Positions 15,787 through 22,891 of a stretch of DNA of 33,076 bases are shown here, in pieces. The position numbers and the translations under genes were made by a program. Source of the DNA: an uncultured Azospirillum sp. (GTDB lineage Bacteria > Pseudomonadota > Alphaproteobacteria > RF32 > CAG-239); assembly GCA_902489795.1 (NCBI GenBank), contig CABUBU010000019.1:1-33076 (forward strand), read 5' to 3'. Numbering within the stretch: the first letter of the stretch is position 1; every line of letters begins with the position of its first letter. The notes under the pieces are model-generated. The model saw only the letters and a list, made by a program, of their open reading frames with translations, was not told the origin of the DNA and did no database searches.

Positions 15787-16170
15787 TCAGAACCATCTCT
15801 CGGGATACAGACCGAAACAGTATCCGATCACCCGTTTTGCCGCCAATATGACAAACGCGAGAAAACTCGTTGCCGTTCTGATGGGAAAGGCACTGAGCGG
15901 CAGGCCGACGACAATTGCCGAAAGCCACCATAAAGAGCAGCCTTTCAAGCATATCAGCCACCAGAAGAACAAAATGTTCGGTCCCAGCAGCAATAACTGA
16001 TAAAGCCGGGGACAATCGGGCAACAGCCTGATGTTTTTCCATAACTTGCCATTGTCATCGTCCGTTGCCGGAGATATTGCGTAATACAGTACCAAAAGAG
16101 CCAGGACGACGGACAGCGACGATGCTGCGTGAAGTGAAAGAACTTCCGCAAGATCTTTTACAGGTATCAT
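15787..16170 (-). CDS. Small integral membrane protein (paralogue 2)
   Basis: The 127-residue membrane protein lies 37 bp upstream of its paralogue on the same strand. I start it at 16170 (Met-Ile-Pro-Val-Lys) because that ATG has the same ttttttatatt leader as the neighbour and gives the best alignment; a further 20 codons upstream are open. It has several hydrophobic helices and three Cys residues. The pair arose by tandem duplication. No domain, catalytic residue or partner gene indicates function. Confidence 0.6.
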   Translation of the reverse strand: MIPVKDLAEVLSLHAASSLSVVLALLVLYYAISPATDDDNGKLWKNIRLLPDCPRLYQLLLLGPNILFFWWLICLKGCSLWWLSAIVVGLPLSAFPIRTATSFLAFVILAAKRVIGYCFGLYPERWF

Positions 16171-16208
16171 AATATAAAAAATAATTTGGTGAATTGAGAG
16201 AATATTAG

Positions 16209-16240
16209 TGAAAAAATAGACAAAAGTCAAGAGTTTTGTC
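16209..16240 (-). terminator. Terminator of rsmD
   Basis: The seven-base stem gacaaaa / ttttgtc (arms 16219-16225 and 16234-16240) is followed, in the minus direction, by tattttttc. It is placed 36 bases beyond the rsmD stop codon. Confidence 0.65.
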
Positions 16241-16276
16241 GGCAGTGGAAGCCGGGCATTTTATCCGCGGAGGAAG

Positions 16277-16825
16277 TCAGGCGCTTTGTTGACGTATGAA
16301 AAGAAAGCGGGCAATGCCGTAGGCGCGTTCGTCAACGATTTCCAAACCAGCGGGCAAAAGGAGTTTTTCGTCGCGAGCCTGTTCGATCACGCAAAGTGAA
16401 TCCGGGCCGATCCAGTTTTGTTTTAAAAGCGAGGCCAGCGCTTTTTCGTTCAGTCCCTTGTGATAAGGGGCGTCGAGAAAAATGAGGTCAAACGGCGTTG
16501 GAGCGGTCGGCAGCCGGGCGGCGTCGGCCTTCAGCAAACGGATTTTCCCTTTTTCCGCCGGAAAGAGGGCGGCGTTGCGGGCGGCGTCGGTCAGGTCGAG
16601 GTCGACCAGCGTTGCGTCGCGTACGCCGCGGGATACGGCTTCAAGGGCAAAGGCGCCGCTGCCGGTAAAAACATCTGCCATTGAAAGTTTGTTCCACGGT
16701 TTGTCAAGCCGGGAAGAAAGGATGTTGAAAACGGCTTCCCGCGCCTGGTCGGCGGTGGGACGGATGTTTGCCGAACGCGGAGACAACAGTTTTTTGCCGC
16801 GGTAAAGGCCGCCGATGATTCTCAT
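16277..16825 (-). CDS. rsmD: 16S rRNA (guanine966-N2)-methyltransferase RsmD
   Basis: The 182-residue SAM-dependent methyltransferase modifies G966 (E. coli numbering) of 16S rRNA. It shows MRIIGGLYRGKKL at the start, RPTADQAREAVFNIL (21-35), the SAM-binding DVFTGSGAFALEA (51-63) and the catalytic-loop motif, here Asp-Ala-Pro-Tyr (118-121) where most relatives have Asp-Pro-Pro-Tyr/Phe. The gene overlaps the rluB stop codon by four bases (ATGA), and rluB-rsmD is a common alphaproteobacterial pair. A terminator follows. The Pro-to-Ala change lies in the target-base pocket but the rest is well conserved, so I expect it to be active. Confidence 0.93.
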   Translation of the reverse strand: MRIIGGLYRGKKLLSPRSANIRPTADQAREAVFNILSSRLDKPWNKLSMADVFTGSGAFALEAVSRGVRDATLVDLDLTDAARNAALFPAEKGKIRLLKADAARLPTAPTPFDLIFLDAPYHKGLNEKALASLLKQNWIGPDSLCVIEQARDEKLLLPAGLEIVDERAYGIARFLFIRQQSA

Positions 16826-17544
16826 AATTTGAATTTTTCTCCCAGCTGTTCTTTCAAAACTTTTTGCGGCACTTCCCTGACTTCGCCTTTTTTCAGGCCG
16901 CCCAACTGGAATGGGCCGTAGGAAAGACGGATCAGGCGGGCGACTTCCAGACCGACATGTTTCATCAGGCGGCGGATTTCGCGATTTTTGCCTTCCTGCA
17001 GGGTGATTGTCAGCCAGCTGTTGGTTCCCTGGCTTTCGCCCAAGACGATTTTGACCGGTCCGTAATTGATTCCGTCGATGGTGACACCGCCGGCCAGCGA
17101 ATCGATTTTGTTTTGGCTGACGCGGCCGTGCACTTTAACCTTGTAACGACGGCTCCAGCCGTTTTGCGGCAGCTCGAGCATACGCGAAAGTTCGCCGTTG
17201 TTGGTCAGGAGCAGCAGGCCTTCGGAATTAAGGTCCAGCCGGCCGACCGAGATGACCCTTGGCAGACCTGCCGGCAGATTGTCGAACACCGTCGGACGGC
17301 CGGCGGTGTCCTTGTGGGTGGTGACCAGGCCGACCGGTTTGTAATAGAGCCACAGCCGGGTGGTTTCGACCGTCGGCAGCTTTTCCCCGTCAAGCAGGAT
17401 TTTTTCGCTGCCGTCAACGTTGAATGCGGGGGAATCGACGATTTCCCCGTTGACGGTAATTCTTTTCTGCAATATCAGTTCTTCTGCCGCGCGGCGGGAG
17501 CAGACTCCCGAGCGGGCAATGAATTTGGCCAGTCTTTCGCTCAT
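16822..17544 (-). CDS. rluB: 23S rRNA pseudouridine synthase, RluB/RsuA family
   Basis: The 240-residue protein has an N-terminal S4 RNA-binding domain (about 1-55: SERLAKFIARSGVCSRRAAEELI) and the RsuA-type catalytic domain with the nucleophilic Asp104 in SVGRLDLNSEGLLLLT. It also shows the KNREIRRLM segment typical of RluB/RluE/RsuA members. RluB (23S U2605) is the most likely identity given length and neighbourhood; RluE or RsuA specificity cannot be excluded. Aaggaag lies nine bases before the ATG. It is divergent from tadA, with 60 bp between the start codons. Confidence 0.92.
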   Translation of the reverse strand: MSERLAKFIARSGVCSRRAAEELILQKRITVNGEIVDSPAFNVDGSEKILLDGEKLPTVETTRLWLYYKPVGLVTTHKDTAGRPTVFDNLPAGLPRVISVGRLDLNSEGLLLLTNNGELSRMLELPQNGWSRRYKVKVHGRVSQNKIDSLAGGVTIDGINYGPVKIVLGESQGTNSWLTITLQEGKNREIRRLMKHVGLEVARLIRLSYGPFQLGGLKKGEVREVPQKVLKEQLGEKFKL

Positions 17545-17574
17545 TTTTTAATGCTTCCTTGATAAATTTGTGCC

Positions 17575-17580
17575 TATAAT
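17575..17580 (+). promoter_or_regulatory. Possible -10 element of tadA
   Basis: A perfect TATAAT lies 25 bases before the tadA ATG in the divergent rluB-tadA gap. No good -35 is present at 16-18 bp, so this is a tentative promoter. Confidence 0.45.
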
Positions 17581-17604
17581 AAACGAAAAGAAAGAAAAAT
17601 AAAG

Positions 17605-18078
17605 ATGAATCCTGAAGATTATATGAAAATGGCCCTGAAAGAGGCCGAAAAAGCCTTTCGCGCCGACGAGGTGCCGGTCGGCGCGGTGATCGTCGATCCT
17701 CTCAGCAGCGCGGTGGTGGCCAAAGCCCACAATCTCGGCGAGCACGGCAAAGACGCGGCGGCTCACGCCGAGCTGGAGGCAATGCGCCGAGCCTGCCGCA
17801 AACTGAAGCAAAACCGTTTGTGGGGGCTGGACTTGTACGTTACGCTGGAACCCTGCACGATGTGCGCGGCGGCGGCTTCGCTGATGCGGATACGGAAAAT
17901 TTATTTCGGCGCCGAAGACATCAAGGGCGGGGCGGTGATAAACGGCGTCCGCTTTTATCAGACACCGACCTGTCATCATCGGCCGGAAGCCGAAGGCGGT
18001 TTGCTGGCGGACGAAGCGTCGGCGCTGCTGAAGGCGTTTTTCCGCGGCAAGCGGCAAAAACTGTCGACAAAACAATAA
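17605..18078 (+). CDS. tadA: tRNA-specific adenosine deaminase TadA
   Basis: The 157-residue zinc deaminase converts A34 to inosine in tRNA-Arg(ACG), an essential decoding step. The zinc and catalytic residues are His54 and Glu56 (HAE motif) and Cys84/Cys87 (PCTMCA motif). The C-terminal helix carries basic residues (RGKRQKLS) as expected for tRNA contact. The length is normal. The ribosome-binding site is weak (aaagaaag further upstream). It is followed after 67 bp by an HNH-like gene on the same strand without an obvious terminator. Confidence 0.96.
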   Translation: MNPEDYMKMALKEAEKAFRADEVPVGAVIVDPLSSAVVAKAHNLGEHGKDAAAHAELEAMRRACRKLKQNRLWGLDLYVTLEPCTMCAAAASLMRIRKIYFGAEDIKGGAVINGVRFYQTPTCHHRPEAEGGLLADEASALLKAFFRGKRQKLSTKQ

Positions 18079-18145
18079 ATGTCTGGACGAAAAGGTGTCG
18101 ACGGGTTAAGCTCGCTCATCATAATAACGGCGGCGGACGACGGCA

Positions 18146-18640
18146 ATGGAATTTAAAGAAGTTGTATTTACCAAGGTTTCTCCGGAAACAAGAAGGCATA
18201 ACCGCCGTTTCTTCGAGCGTCACGTGCGCCGGATGTTTATCAAATATCTGGCCTACACCAACCAGTTTGACGGGGTTTTGAACGACCGGGAGATTGAGGA
18301 GGCCAAGCTTGGACACCTGCCTGCCGACTTGGACGTGCATCATATCTTTCCGATTGCCGGCAGCGAATCCGAAGACGTCAATTCCTTTACCAATCTGACG
18401 GTGCTTCACAAAACGACTCATATACGCGTCAACCGGGAAATCTTTGCTCCTCAGCTGAAAGAAATCGACCGGATGCCGGAAGGAGCGAAACTGCTGATCC
18501 GGCTGCCGCTGTTTGAGCCTGTCGACGCGGAGGGAATCCTGCGGGCACGGGCGGAAGCGACTCGCCGCGGTTTGCATAAGAGGGACGGAAAGCTGCCGCC
18601 GGCACTGCTGCCCGCGTCCGGCCGCGACGGTCGGAACTGA
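18146..18640 (+). CDS. Small HNH-nuclease-like protein
   Basis: The 164-residue protein has a compact HNH-like centre: Asp-Val-His-His (65-66) followed by a strand with Ser-Phe-Thr-Asn83-Leu and then His88-Lys-Thr-Thr-His92-Ile-Arg-Val-Asn. This fits the beta-beta-alpha metal fold of HNH endonucleases. The N-terminal 50 residues are basic (RRHNRRFFERHVRR), suggesting nucleic-acid contact. No partner domain or methyltransferase, and no phage or intron context, is seen. The start has only a weak ribosome-binding site (ggcgg). Whether it cleaves DNA, and for what purpose, is unknown. It is possibly co-transcribed with tadA. Confidence 0.75.
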   Translation: MEFKEVVFTKVSPETRRHNRRFFERHVRRMFIKYLAYTNQFDGVLNDREIEEAKLGHLPADLDVHHIFPIAGSESEDVNSFTNLTVLHKTTHIRVNREIFAPQLKEIDRMPEGAKLLIRLPLFEPVDAEGILRARAEATRRGLHKRDGKLPPALLPASGRDGRN

Positions 18641-18816
18641 AAAATGCCGTACGGGGCAGCTTTCAAAACCGGGTGAGACACGAAGCTTGAAAACGGCTGG
18701 CGCAACAACCTCCGTTACCTGCGGAGCAGGGCTTTGCGTCGCGGAGCTTGAAAACGTTTTCCGCCTGCTTATTTAAAATTCCGTAAGCTGAATTTATCAA
18801 AGCAGGAGAAAAAAAC

Positions 18817-19224
18817 ATGAAAAAACTGATTTTGGGCTTGTCGGCGGCGGCGCTTTTGTGCGGCTGCGCCTCGGAGAAAAAGTACAATCGGGAACTGGAT
18901 TCCTTTCTTGACCAGCCGGTCGGAAAAGTGGAAGCCAAATTCGGCAAGCCGTCGGCAGCCAAGATCATCGACGACAGCAGCCGGGTGATTACCTATACCA
19001 AAGTCGACCAGTCTTACGTTCCTTCGGAATATTATATTTACGGCAACACTTTTGTTCCCGGTCAGGAAGTGGTTTATTCCCCGTTTACCGGCGATTACGA
19101 CTTTTATCCGTTTGAACAGAGTTTCGGCTATACGGTCGAATATGTATGCCAGACCTCGTTTCTGGTGGAAGACGGCATCGTCCGCGCCTGGCGGTGGAAG
19201 GGCAACAACTGCGTTGCCTACTGA
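18817..19224 (+). CDS. Small lipoprotein, unknown function
   Basis: The 135-residue protein has a clean lipoprotein signal (MKKLILGLS, lipobox Leu-Cys-Gly-Cys18). The early mature segment LDSFLDQPVGKVEAKFGKP resembles the opening of BamE/SmpA-type folds and related small lipoproteins, in which a short helix is followed by a Phe-Gly-x-Pro turn. The rest is Tyr-rich beta sequence. Two Cys residues (in VCQTS and NNCVAY) could form a disulfide. Caggag lies about eight bases before the ATG, a good ribosome-binding site. It is monocistronic by spacing. I would not assign a function. Confidence 0.82.
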   Translation: MKKLILGLSAAALLCGCASEKKYNRELDSFLDQPVGKVEAKFGKPSAAKIIDDSSRVITYTKVDQSYVPSEYYIYGNTFVPGQEVVYSPFTGDYDFYPFEQSFGYTVEYVCQTSFLVEDGIVRAWRWKGNNCVAY

Positions 19225-19267
19225 GCGGACGGCGTAACCAAATATTAACAAAATTTGTCTAATATCC

Positions 19268-19292
19268 GACTCTGTAACAACAAAGCAGAGTC
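19268..19292 (+). promoter_or_regulatory. Hairpin overlapping the FtsB-like ribosome-binding site
   Basis: The perfect seven-base arms gactctg (19268-19274) and cagagtc (19286-19292) lie immediately before the ATG at 19298. The right arm contains the only purine-rich ribosome-binding candidate (gcagag), so the stem could limit translation. There is no T run, so it is not a terminator. Confidence 0.5.
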
Positions 19293-19297
19293 TTGGC

Positions 19298-19609
19298 ATG
19301 GGTTTTTTGTTTGATCTGAAAAGCAGGTTGAAAAGTTCGGGAATATATATCGCGTTTACGCTGGTGATTTTCTATTTCGGATTCTACGCATTCTACGGAG
19401 AGCGCGGGATTCGCAAGTATTTGTACCTGCGTCACGAAGTCGAATATGCCCGTACGTTGGCCAAGCAGTACAGGGTCAAAAAGGAACGTCTGGCGGAAGA
19501 GGTGCGGCTGCTTTCACCGGACAGTCTGGATTTGGATTTGTTGGACGAAAGGGCGCGGATTGTGTTAAATTTTGTCGGTGACGACGAGTTTGTGATTTTG
19601 GACGAGTGA
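19298..19609 (+). CDS. FtsB/DivIC-like septum formation initiator
   Basis: The 103-residue bitopic protein has a short cytoplasmic N-terminus, one membrane helix (about 16-32), a YGERGIRKYLYLRHEVEYA segment typical of the FtsB/DivIC family, then a coiled-coil stretch (about 40-70) and a conserved-type LDERARIVLNFV ending. Such proteins act in the FtsQLB divisome subcomplex in the periplasm. In many alphaproteobacteria the gene sits near eno and pdhA; here it stands before the M23 peptidase-bactofilin genes. The ribosome-binding site is weak and within a hairpin. Confidence 0.88.
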   Translation: MGFLFDLKSRLKSSGIYIAFTLVIFYFGFYAFYGERGIRKYLYLRHEVEYARTLAKQYRVKKERLAEEVRLLSPDSLDLDLLDERARIVLNFVGDDEFVILDE

Positions 19610-19708
19610 TCCGCGGCACGCCGTTTGGAAGCGGGGTTTTTAACGACTGATAAAAAAAGTCTGTATTTTTTTATTTTTTTTTGCTATATATAGTTAACTT
19701 TTAATTAA

Positions 19709-19727
19709 CGGAAAAATCTTTTTTCCG
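19709..19727 (+). promoter_or_regulatory. Leader hairpin of the M23 peptidase gene
   Basis: The perfect eight-base arms cggaaaaa / tttttccg with a TCT loop lie 21 bases upstream of the M23 start codon. The A/T-rich tract before it (ctatatatag around 19684-19693) may hold the -10 element. Confidence 0.4.
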
Positions 19728-19748
19728 CTTACATGGTGATGGAATTTT

Positions 19749-20972
19749 ATGAAAAAAGCCAAAAAGTCAATTCCCGAACCGATGCAGTATGCCGCCAAAA
19801 AATCCTTTTTCTCCGCCAAGGAGATCATCTTTCGGAGCAACGGTCGGGCGAAGGTGTTTACGATTTCTTCCAAAATGCAGGTGATTTTCCTGTTTTTGGT
19901 CGTGTTCGTCGGCGTCTGGAGCTTTTACTATTATCATATGTATCACCGTTCGGACATGATCATCGTCAAGAAGAACAACGAGCTGATCGCCACTCGCGAC
20001 GCCTATGTTGACCTGATGGGCGATTTTGTCACGCTGCAGGGCAACATTGCCGACATGATCAAGACGTTGGACAATGCCAAAACTTCGGAACTTAACCTCG
20101 GGCAGTATCAGAAGCAGGCGGCGCTGGTGGAAGACAAGATTAAGCAGATTACCACCCAGGTGAAATGGATCAATACCGAAAAGCTGGCAGAAAAGGCCAA
20201 CATGAACGAAATTTCGCTGCAACGCGACATCGCTATTTCCGAGCGCGATCAGCTGCGGGAACAGCTGATTGAACTGCAAAAAACGGTGGAGGACATCAAA
20301 GAGGCGGAAGCGGAGATTTTGGAACGGGTGGCCAAAATTTCGGAAAAGGAAATCGGCAAAATCAAAAGCGCGGTAAAGGCGATTAACGTGCCTTTGAAAA
20401 AGAAGGGGTTGTATTTCAACGCGCTGGCCAACGACAAGCGGAAGGCCGGCAGCGGCGGTCCGTATATTCCCGAGGACAACAGTTTTCTTCAGGACAAGGA
20501 GGTAAGCGAGAAAGTCAGCCAGATTTTCAAGGCTGCGGACGATCTGGAATATTACCGGGAAGTGATGTCTTCGGTGCCGATCGGCAAGCCGGTGTGGAGT
20601 CTCTGGGTTTCGTCTTCCTACGGTCGGCGGACCGATCCGTTTAAGAAAACGAAGGCCTATCACAAAGGAGTGGATCTGGTTGGCCGTACCGGCAACAAAA
20701 TCAAAGTGATGGCCAAGGGCAAGGTAACCCGCGCGGGCACCGCTTCCGGCTACGGCAATCTGGTGGAAGTGGACCACGGTAACGGTTTTAAGACCAAGTA
20801 CGGGCATCTGCACAAAATTTACGTGAAAAAAGGCCAGTATGTGGAAGTGGGCGACGTGTTGGGCGAAGTCGGTTCGACCGGGCGTTCGACCGGACCGCAT
20901 CTGCATTACGAGATTTTGTACAAGGGGCATGATGTTGACCCGATGCCTTTCATGAAGGCTAAAATTTCTTAG
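19749..20972 (+). CDS. Membrane-anchored M23 (LytM) peptidoglycan endopeptidase
   Basis: The 407-residue protein has a basic cytoplasmic N-terminus, one membrane helix (about 44-62), a long coiled coil (about 105-210) and a C-terminal M23 domain (about 285-400). The zinc ligands and catalytic residues of active members are all present: His305 and Asp309 (YHKGVD), His353 (YGHLH) and the His384-Leu-His386 pair in GPHLHYE. It should be an active D,D- or L,D-endopeptidase in the periplasm rather than a degenerate activator. It is followed after 29 bp by a bactofilin gene, a combination known from cell-shape systems in which the bactofilin localises the hydrolase. The start has only a weak ribosome-binding site. 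Confidence 0.95.
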   Translation: MKKAKKSIPEPMQYAAKKSFFSAKEIIFRSNGRAKVFTISSKMQVIFLFLVVFVGVWSFYYYHMYHRSDMIIVKKNNELIATRDAYVDLMGDFVTLQGNIADMIKTLDNAKTSELNLGQYQKQAALVEDKIKQITTQVKWINTEKLAEKANMNEISLQRDIAISERDQLREQLIELQKTVEDIKEAEAEILERVAKISEKEIGKIKSAVKAINVPLKKKGLYFNALANDKRKAGSGGPYIPEDNSFLQDKEVSEKVSQIFKAADDLEYYREVMSSVPIGKPVWSLWVSSSYGRRTDPFKKTKAYHKGVDLVGRTGNKIKVMAKGKVTRAGTASGYGNLVEVDHGNGFKTKYGHLHKIYVKKGQYVEVGDVLGEVGSTGRSTGPHLHYEILYKGHDVDPMPFMKAKIS

Positions 20973-21001
20973 AAATTGTGAAGGTTTATGAGGAAAATCA
21001 A

Positions 21002-21490
21002 ATGAAAAAGTTCAAAAAAATGATGTATCTCAAACTGGCGCGCGCTTTCGGACGCAGCAACAACTGCCGGCAGGTGCCGACGATCATCGGCGAAACCACC
21101 AAGGTTTGCGGCGACATCAACAGCAACGGCATTCTTCATGTCGACGGCTATATTGAAGGCGACATCAACTGCGAGGAACTGGTGATCGGCGTCAAAGGGA
21201 ACATTCTCGGTACGGTGAAGGCGCAGAGCATGTTTTTGTACGGAACTTTGCGAGGAAAAGCGATGGCCGACAGTCTGTTTATTGCCAAGACGGCAAAACT
21301 GATCGGCGATGCTACTCACAATACGATCGCCATTGAACCGGGCGCTTATATTGACGGTCATTGCATCAGGGTGCAGAACAAACCGGCGGCCGAGTCTGCC
21401 GCGGAGGAGGCGCAAAAGCCGGCAGCTGTGCCGCAGCCGACGGTTGTGGCTGCGCCGAAGGTGATTGCCAAAATCAAGGCAGTCAAATAG
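21002..21490 (+). CDS. Bactofilin (polymer-forming cytoskeletal protein)
   Basis: The 162-residue protein has the bactofilin beta-helix core (about 28-125), with the repeated short strands GDINSNGILHVDG, GYIEGDINCEELVIG and GTVKAQSMFLYGTLRG, and an Ala/Pro/Lys-rich tail. It polymerises without nucleotide and binds the membrane or envelope enzymes. I start at 21002, where gagga lies seven bases upstream; a GTG eight codons earlier is open but has no ribosome-binding site. Together with the upstream M23 peptidase it probably forms a shape-control module, and it is translationally close to smpB (four bases apart). Confidence 0.94.
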   Translation: MKKFKKMMYLKLARAFGRSNNCRQVPTIIGETTKVCGDINSNGILHVDGYIEGDINCEELVIGVKGNILGTVKAQSMFLYGTLRGKAMADSLFIAKTAKLIGDATHNTIAIEPGAYIDGHCIRVQNKPAAESAAEEAQKPAAVPQPTVVAAPKVIAKIKAVK

Positions 21491-21494
21491 ACCG

Positions 21495-21980
21495 ATGGCT
21501 GCCAAAAACAAAAAATCTGATTTTATTTCGACCGGGTTGGTTGCCCAGAACCGACGCGCGGGTTTTGACTATTTCATTAACGAAAAGTTTGTGGCCGGGC
21601 TTGAGCTGACCGGTACCGAAGTGAAGTCGCTGAGACTCGGACACGCCAACATCAACGACGCTTTCGGTGTGGAAAAAAACGGCGAACTTTACATTTCCAA
21701 CATGTTTATTGCCGAATATGCCAACAAGGGCTACGAAAGCCATGCGGAAAAGCGTGACCGTAAGCTGCTGCTGAAGAAAAAGGAAATTAACGACATTGTT
21801 TCCGCATTGGCGAAAAAAGGCGCCACCCTGGTGGCGATCCGGCTGTTTTTTAACGAAAAGGGCCGTGCCAAGCTGGAAGTGGGACTGGGAACCGGCAAAA
21901 AGAACTTTGACAAGCGGGAAACCATCAAAAACCGTGACTGGAACCGGGAAAAGGCCCGGGTGATGGCAAAGTTTTCTTAA
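21495..21980 (+). CDS. smpB: SsrA-binding protein SmpB
   Basis: The 161-residue tmRNA partner is needed for trans-translation and rescue of stalled ribosomes. It shows the N-terminal NRRAGFDYFI block, GLELTGTEVKSLR, an OB-fold core with EKRDRKLLLKKKEI, and the flexible basic C-terminal tail (KRETIKNRDWNREKARVM). The start lies four bases after the bactofilin stop, implying coupled translation, since the ribosome-binding site is poor. The tmRNA gene itself is not in the window. Confidence 0.97.
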   Translation: MAAKNKKSDFISTGLVAQNRRAGFDYFINEKFVAGLELTGTEVKSLRLGHANINDAFGVEKNGELYISNMFIAEYANKGYESHAEKRDRKLLLKKKEINDIVSALAKKGATLVAIRLFFNEKGRAKLEVGLGTGKKNFDKRETIKNRDWNREKARVMAKFS

Positions 21981-21990
21981 AAAAACGTTT

Positions 21991-22485
21991 ATGTCGGACG
22001 GGGACGCGAAAATGAGTCATATTAAATCGGAACAAGGCGGATCAGTCGTCTGCCGTTTGCAAAGCCACTGGCTGTATTATGTCCTTTGCGGATTGGCTTT
22101 GGTGCTGGCTGTGTCGGAATTTTTGATCTGGCTGAATCATGAGGGCGCGGGGCGGCATCTGCTGAATGCCGTATTGGCTTTGGCGCTGGCCGTTTATCTA
22201 TTTTTGTCGGCAAAAAATCAGCAGGTTGTTTTTACGAATTCGCGGGTTGTCTGCCGCGGCGGCCGGCTGCCGTTTGCTGAAAGGACGTTTGCGCCGTCGG
22301 AAATCAGGTTATGGCAGTCGCCGGTGCTGAAGTGGTTGCAGTCAGATTTATACAATGTTCAATTGATTGACGGAAAAAGAAAATATTCTTATCCGTGGTT
22401 GTCGATCAGCGGGGAACAGCTGGCGTTTTTAAATGACCGATGCCGGGTTGAGGTAAAAAACGACTGGCGGGGGATGTTTGGCTGA
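21991..22485 (+). CDS. Two-helix membrane protein with PH-like C-terminus
   Basis: The 164-residue protein (or 157 if the ATG at 22012 is used) has two membrane helices (about 27-46 and 57-73). Its C-terminal 85 residues run QQVVFTNSRVVCRGG, then IRLWQSPVLKWLQ and a run of short strands, which looks like the bacterial PH-like (YdbT/bPH2) type. It starts ten bases after smpB and may be in the same transcript. It is no named family that I can fix with confidence. Confidence 0.65.
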   Translation: MSDGDAKMSHIKSEQGGSVVCRLQSHWLYYVLCGLALVLAVSEFLIWLNHEGAGRHLLNAVLALALAVYLFLSAKNQQVVFTNSRVVCRGGRLPFAERTFAPSEIRLWQSPVLKWLQSDLYNVQLIDGKRKYSYPWLSISGEQLAFLNDRCRVEVKNDWRGMFG

Positions 22486-22524
22486 TTTGCCGGTCGGATC
22501 ATCTGGGGCGGAAAGAAGATTTTG

Positions 22525-22891
22525 ATGACGGGTTTTTTCGTTTTTTGGGCGGTGGAATCGGGGCGTTTTTACGCTGGCTGGTGACAACTTGGATTCATAA
22601 CCATTGGGGAACCATGCTGGTCAACGTTGCCGGTGCGTTTCTGATCGGCGTGCTGTATGGCTGCTTGTCTTCCGGGGCGGCGCTGAAACCGGAAGTCCGG
22701 CTTTTTCTGATGACCGGCCTGCTTGGCGGTTTTACCACTTTTTCAACCTATTTGCTCGATTTTGCCGTTTTGTGCGAAAAAGACAGTTTTTCGAGGCTTC
22801 GCTTTATCTGCTGCTGTCGGTTGCCGCCGGGCTGGCGGTTTTGTATGCCGGCATGAAAACCGGCGCATTCGTCTGCGGCGGACAGTTCTAG
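22525..22891 (+). pseudogene. crcB: crcB fluoride channel gene with two one-base frameshifts
   Basis: Three reading frames together spell a complete CrcB/Fluc protein of 122 residues: ATG at 22525 (Met-Thr-Gly-Phe-Phe-Val), then the GGGIGAFLRW block, WGTMLVNVAGAFLIG, the signature GLLGGFTTFSTY and the final helix LYLLLSVAAGLAVLY. The frame is lost at a six-T run (22541-22546) and again at a five-T run (about 22793-22797). Adding one T at each restores a single frame with exactly the family length. CrcB exports fluoride as a dimeric inner-membrane channel. Either the gene is freshly broken, the runs are assembly or sequencing errors, or slippage rescues expression. Its stop codon overlaps the uvrB stop. 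Confidence 0.85.

Noticed and set aside
19767..20930. 387-codon minus-strand open frame
   Set aside because: It is antisense to the M23 peptidase gene with all catalytic residues, and is a shadow frame.
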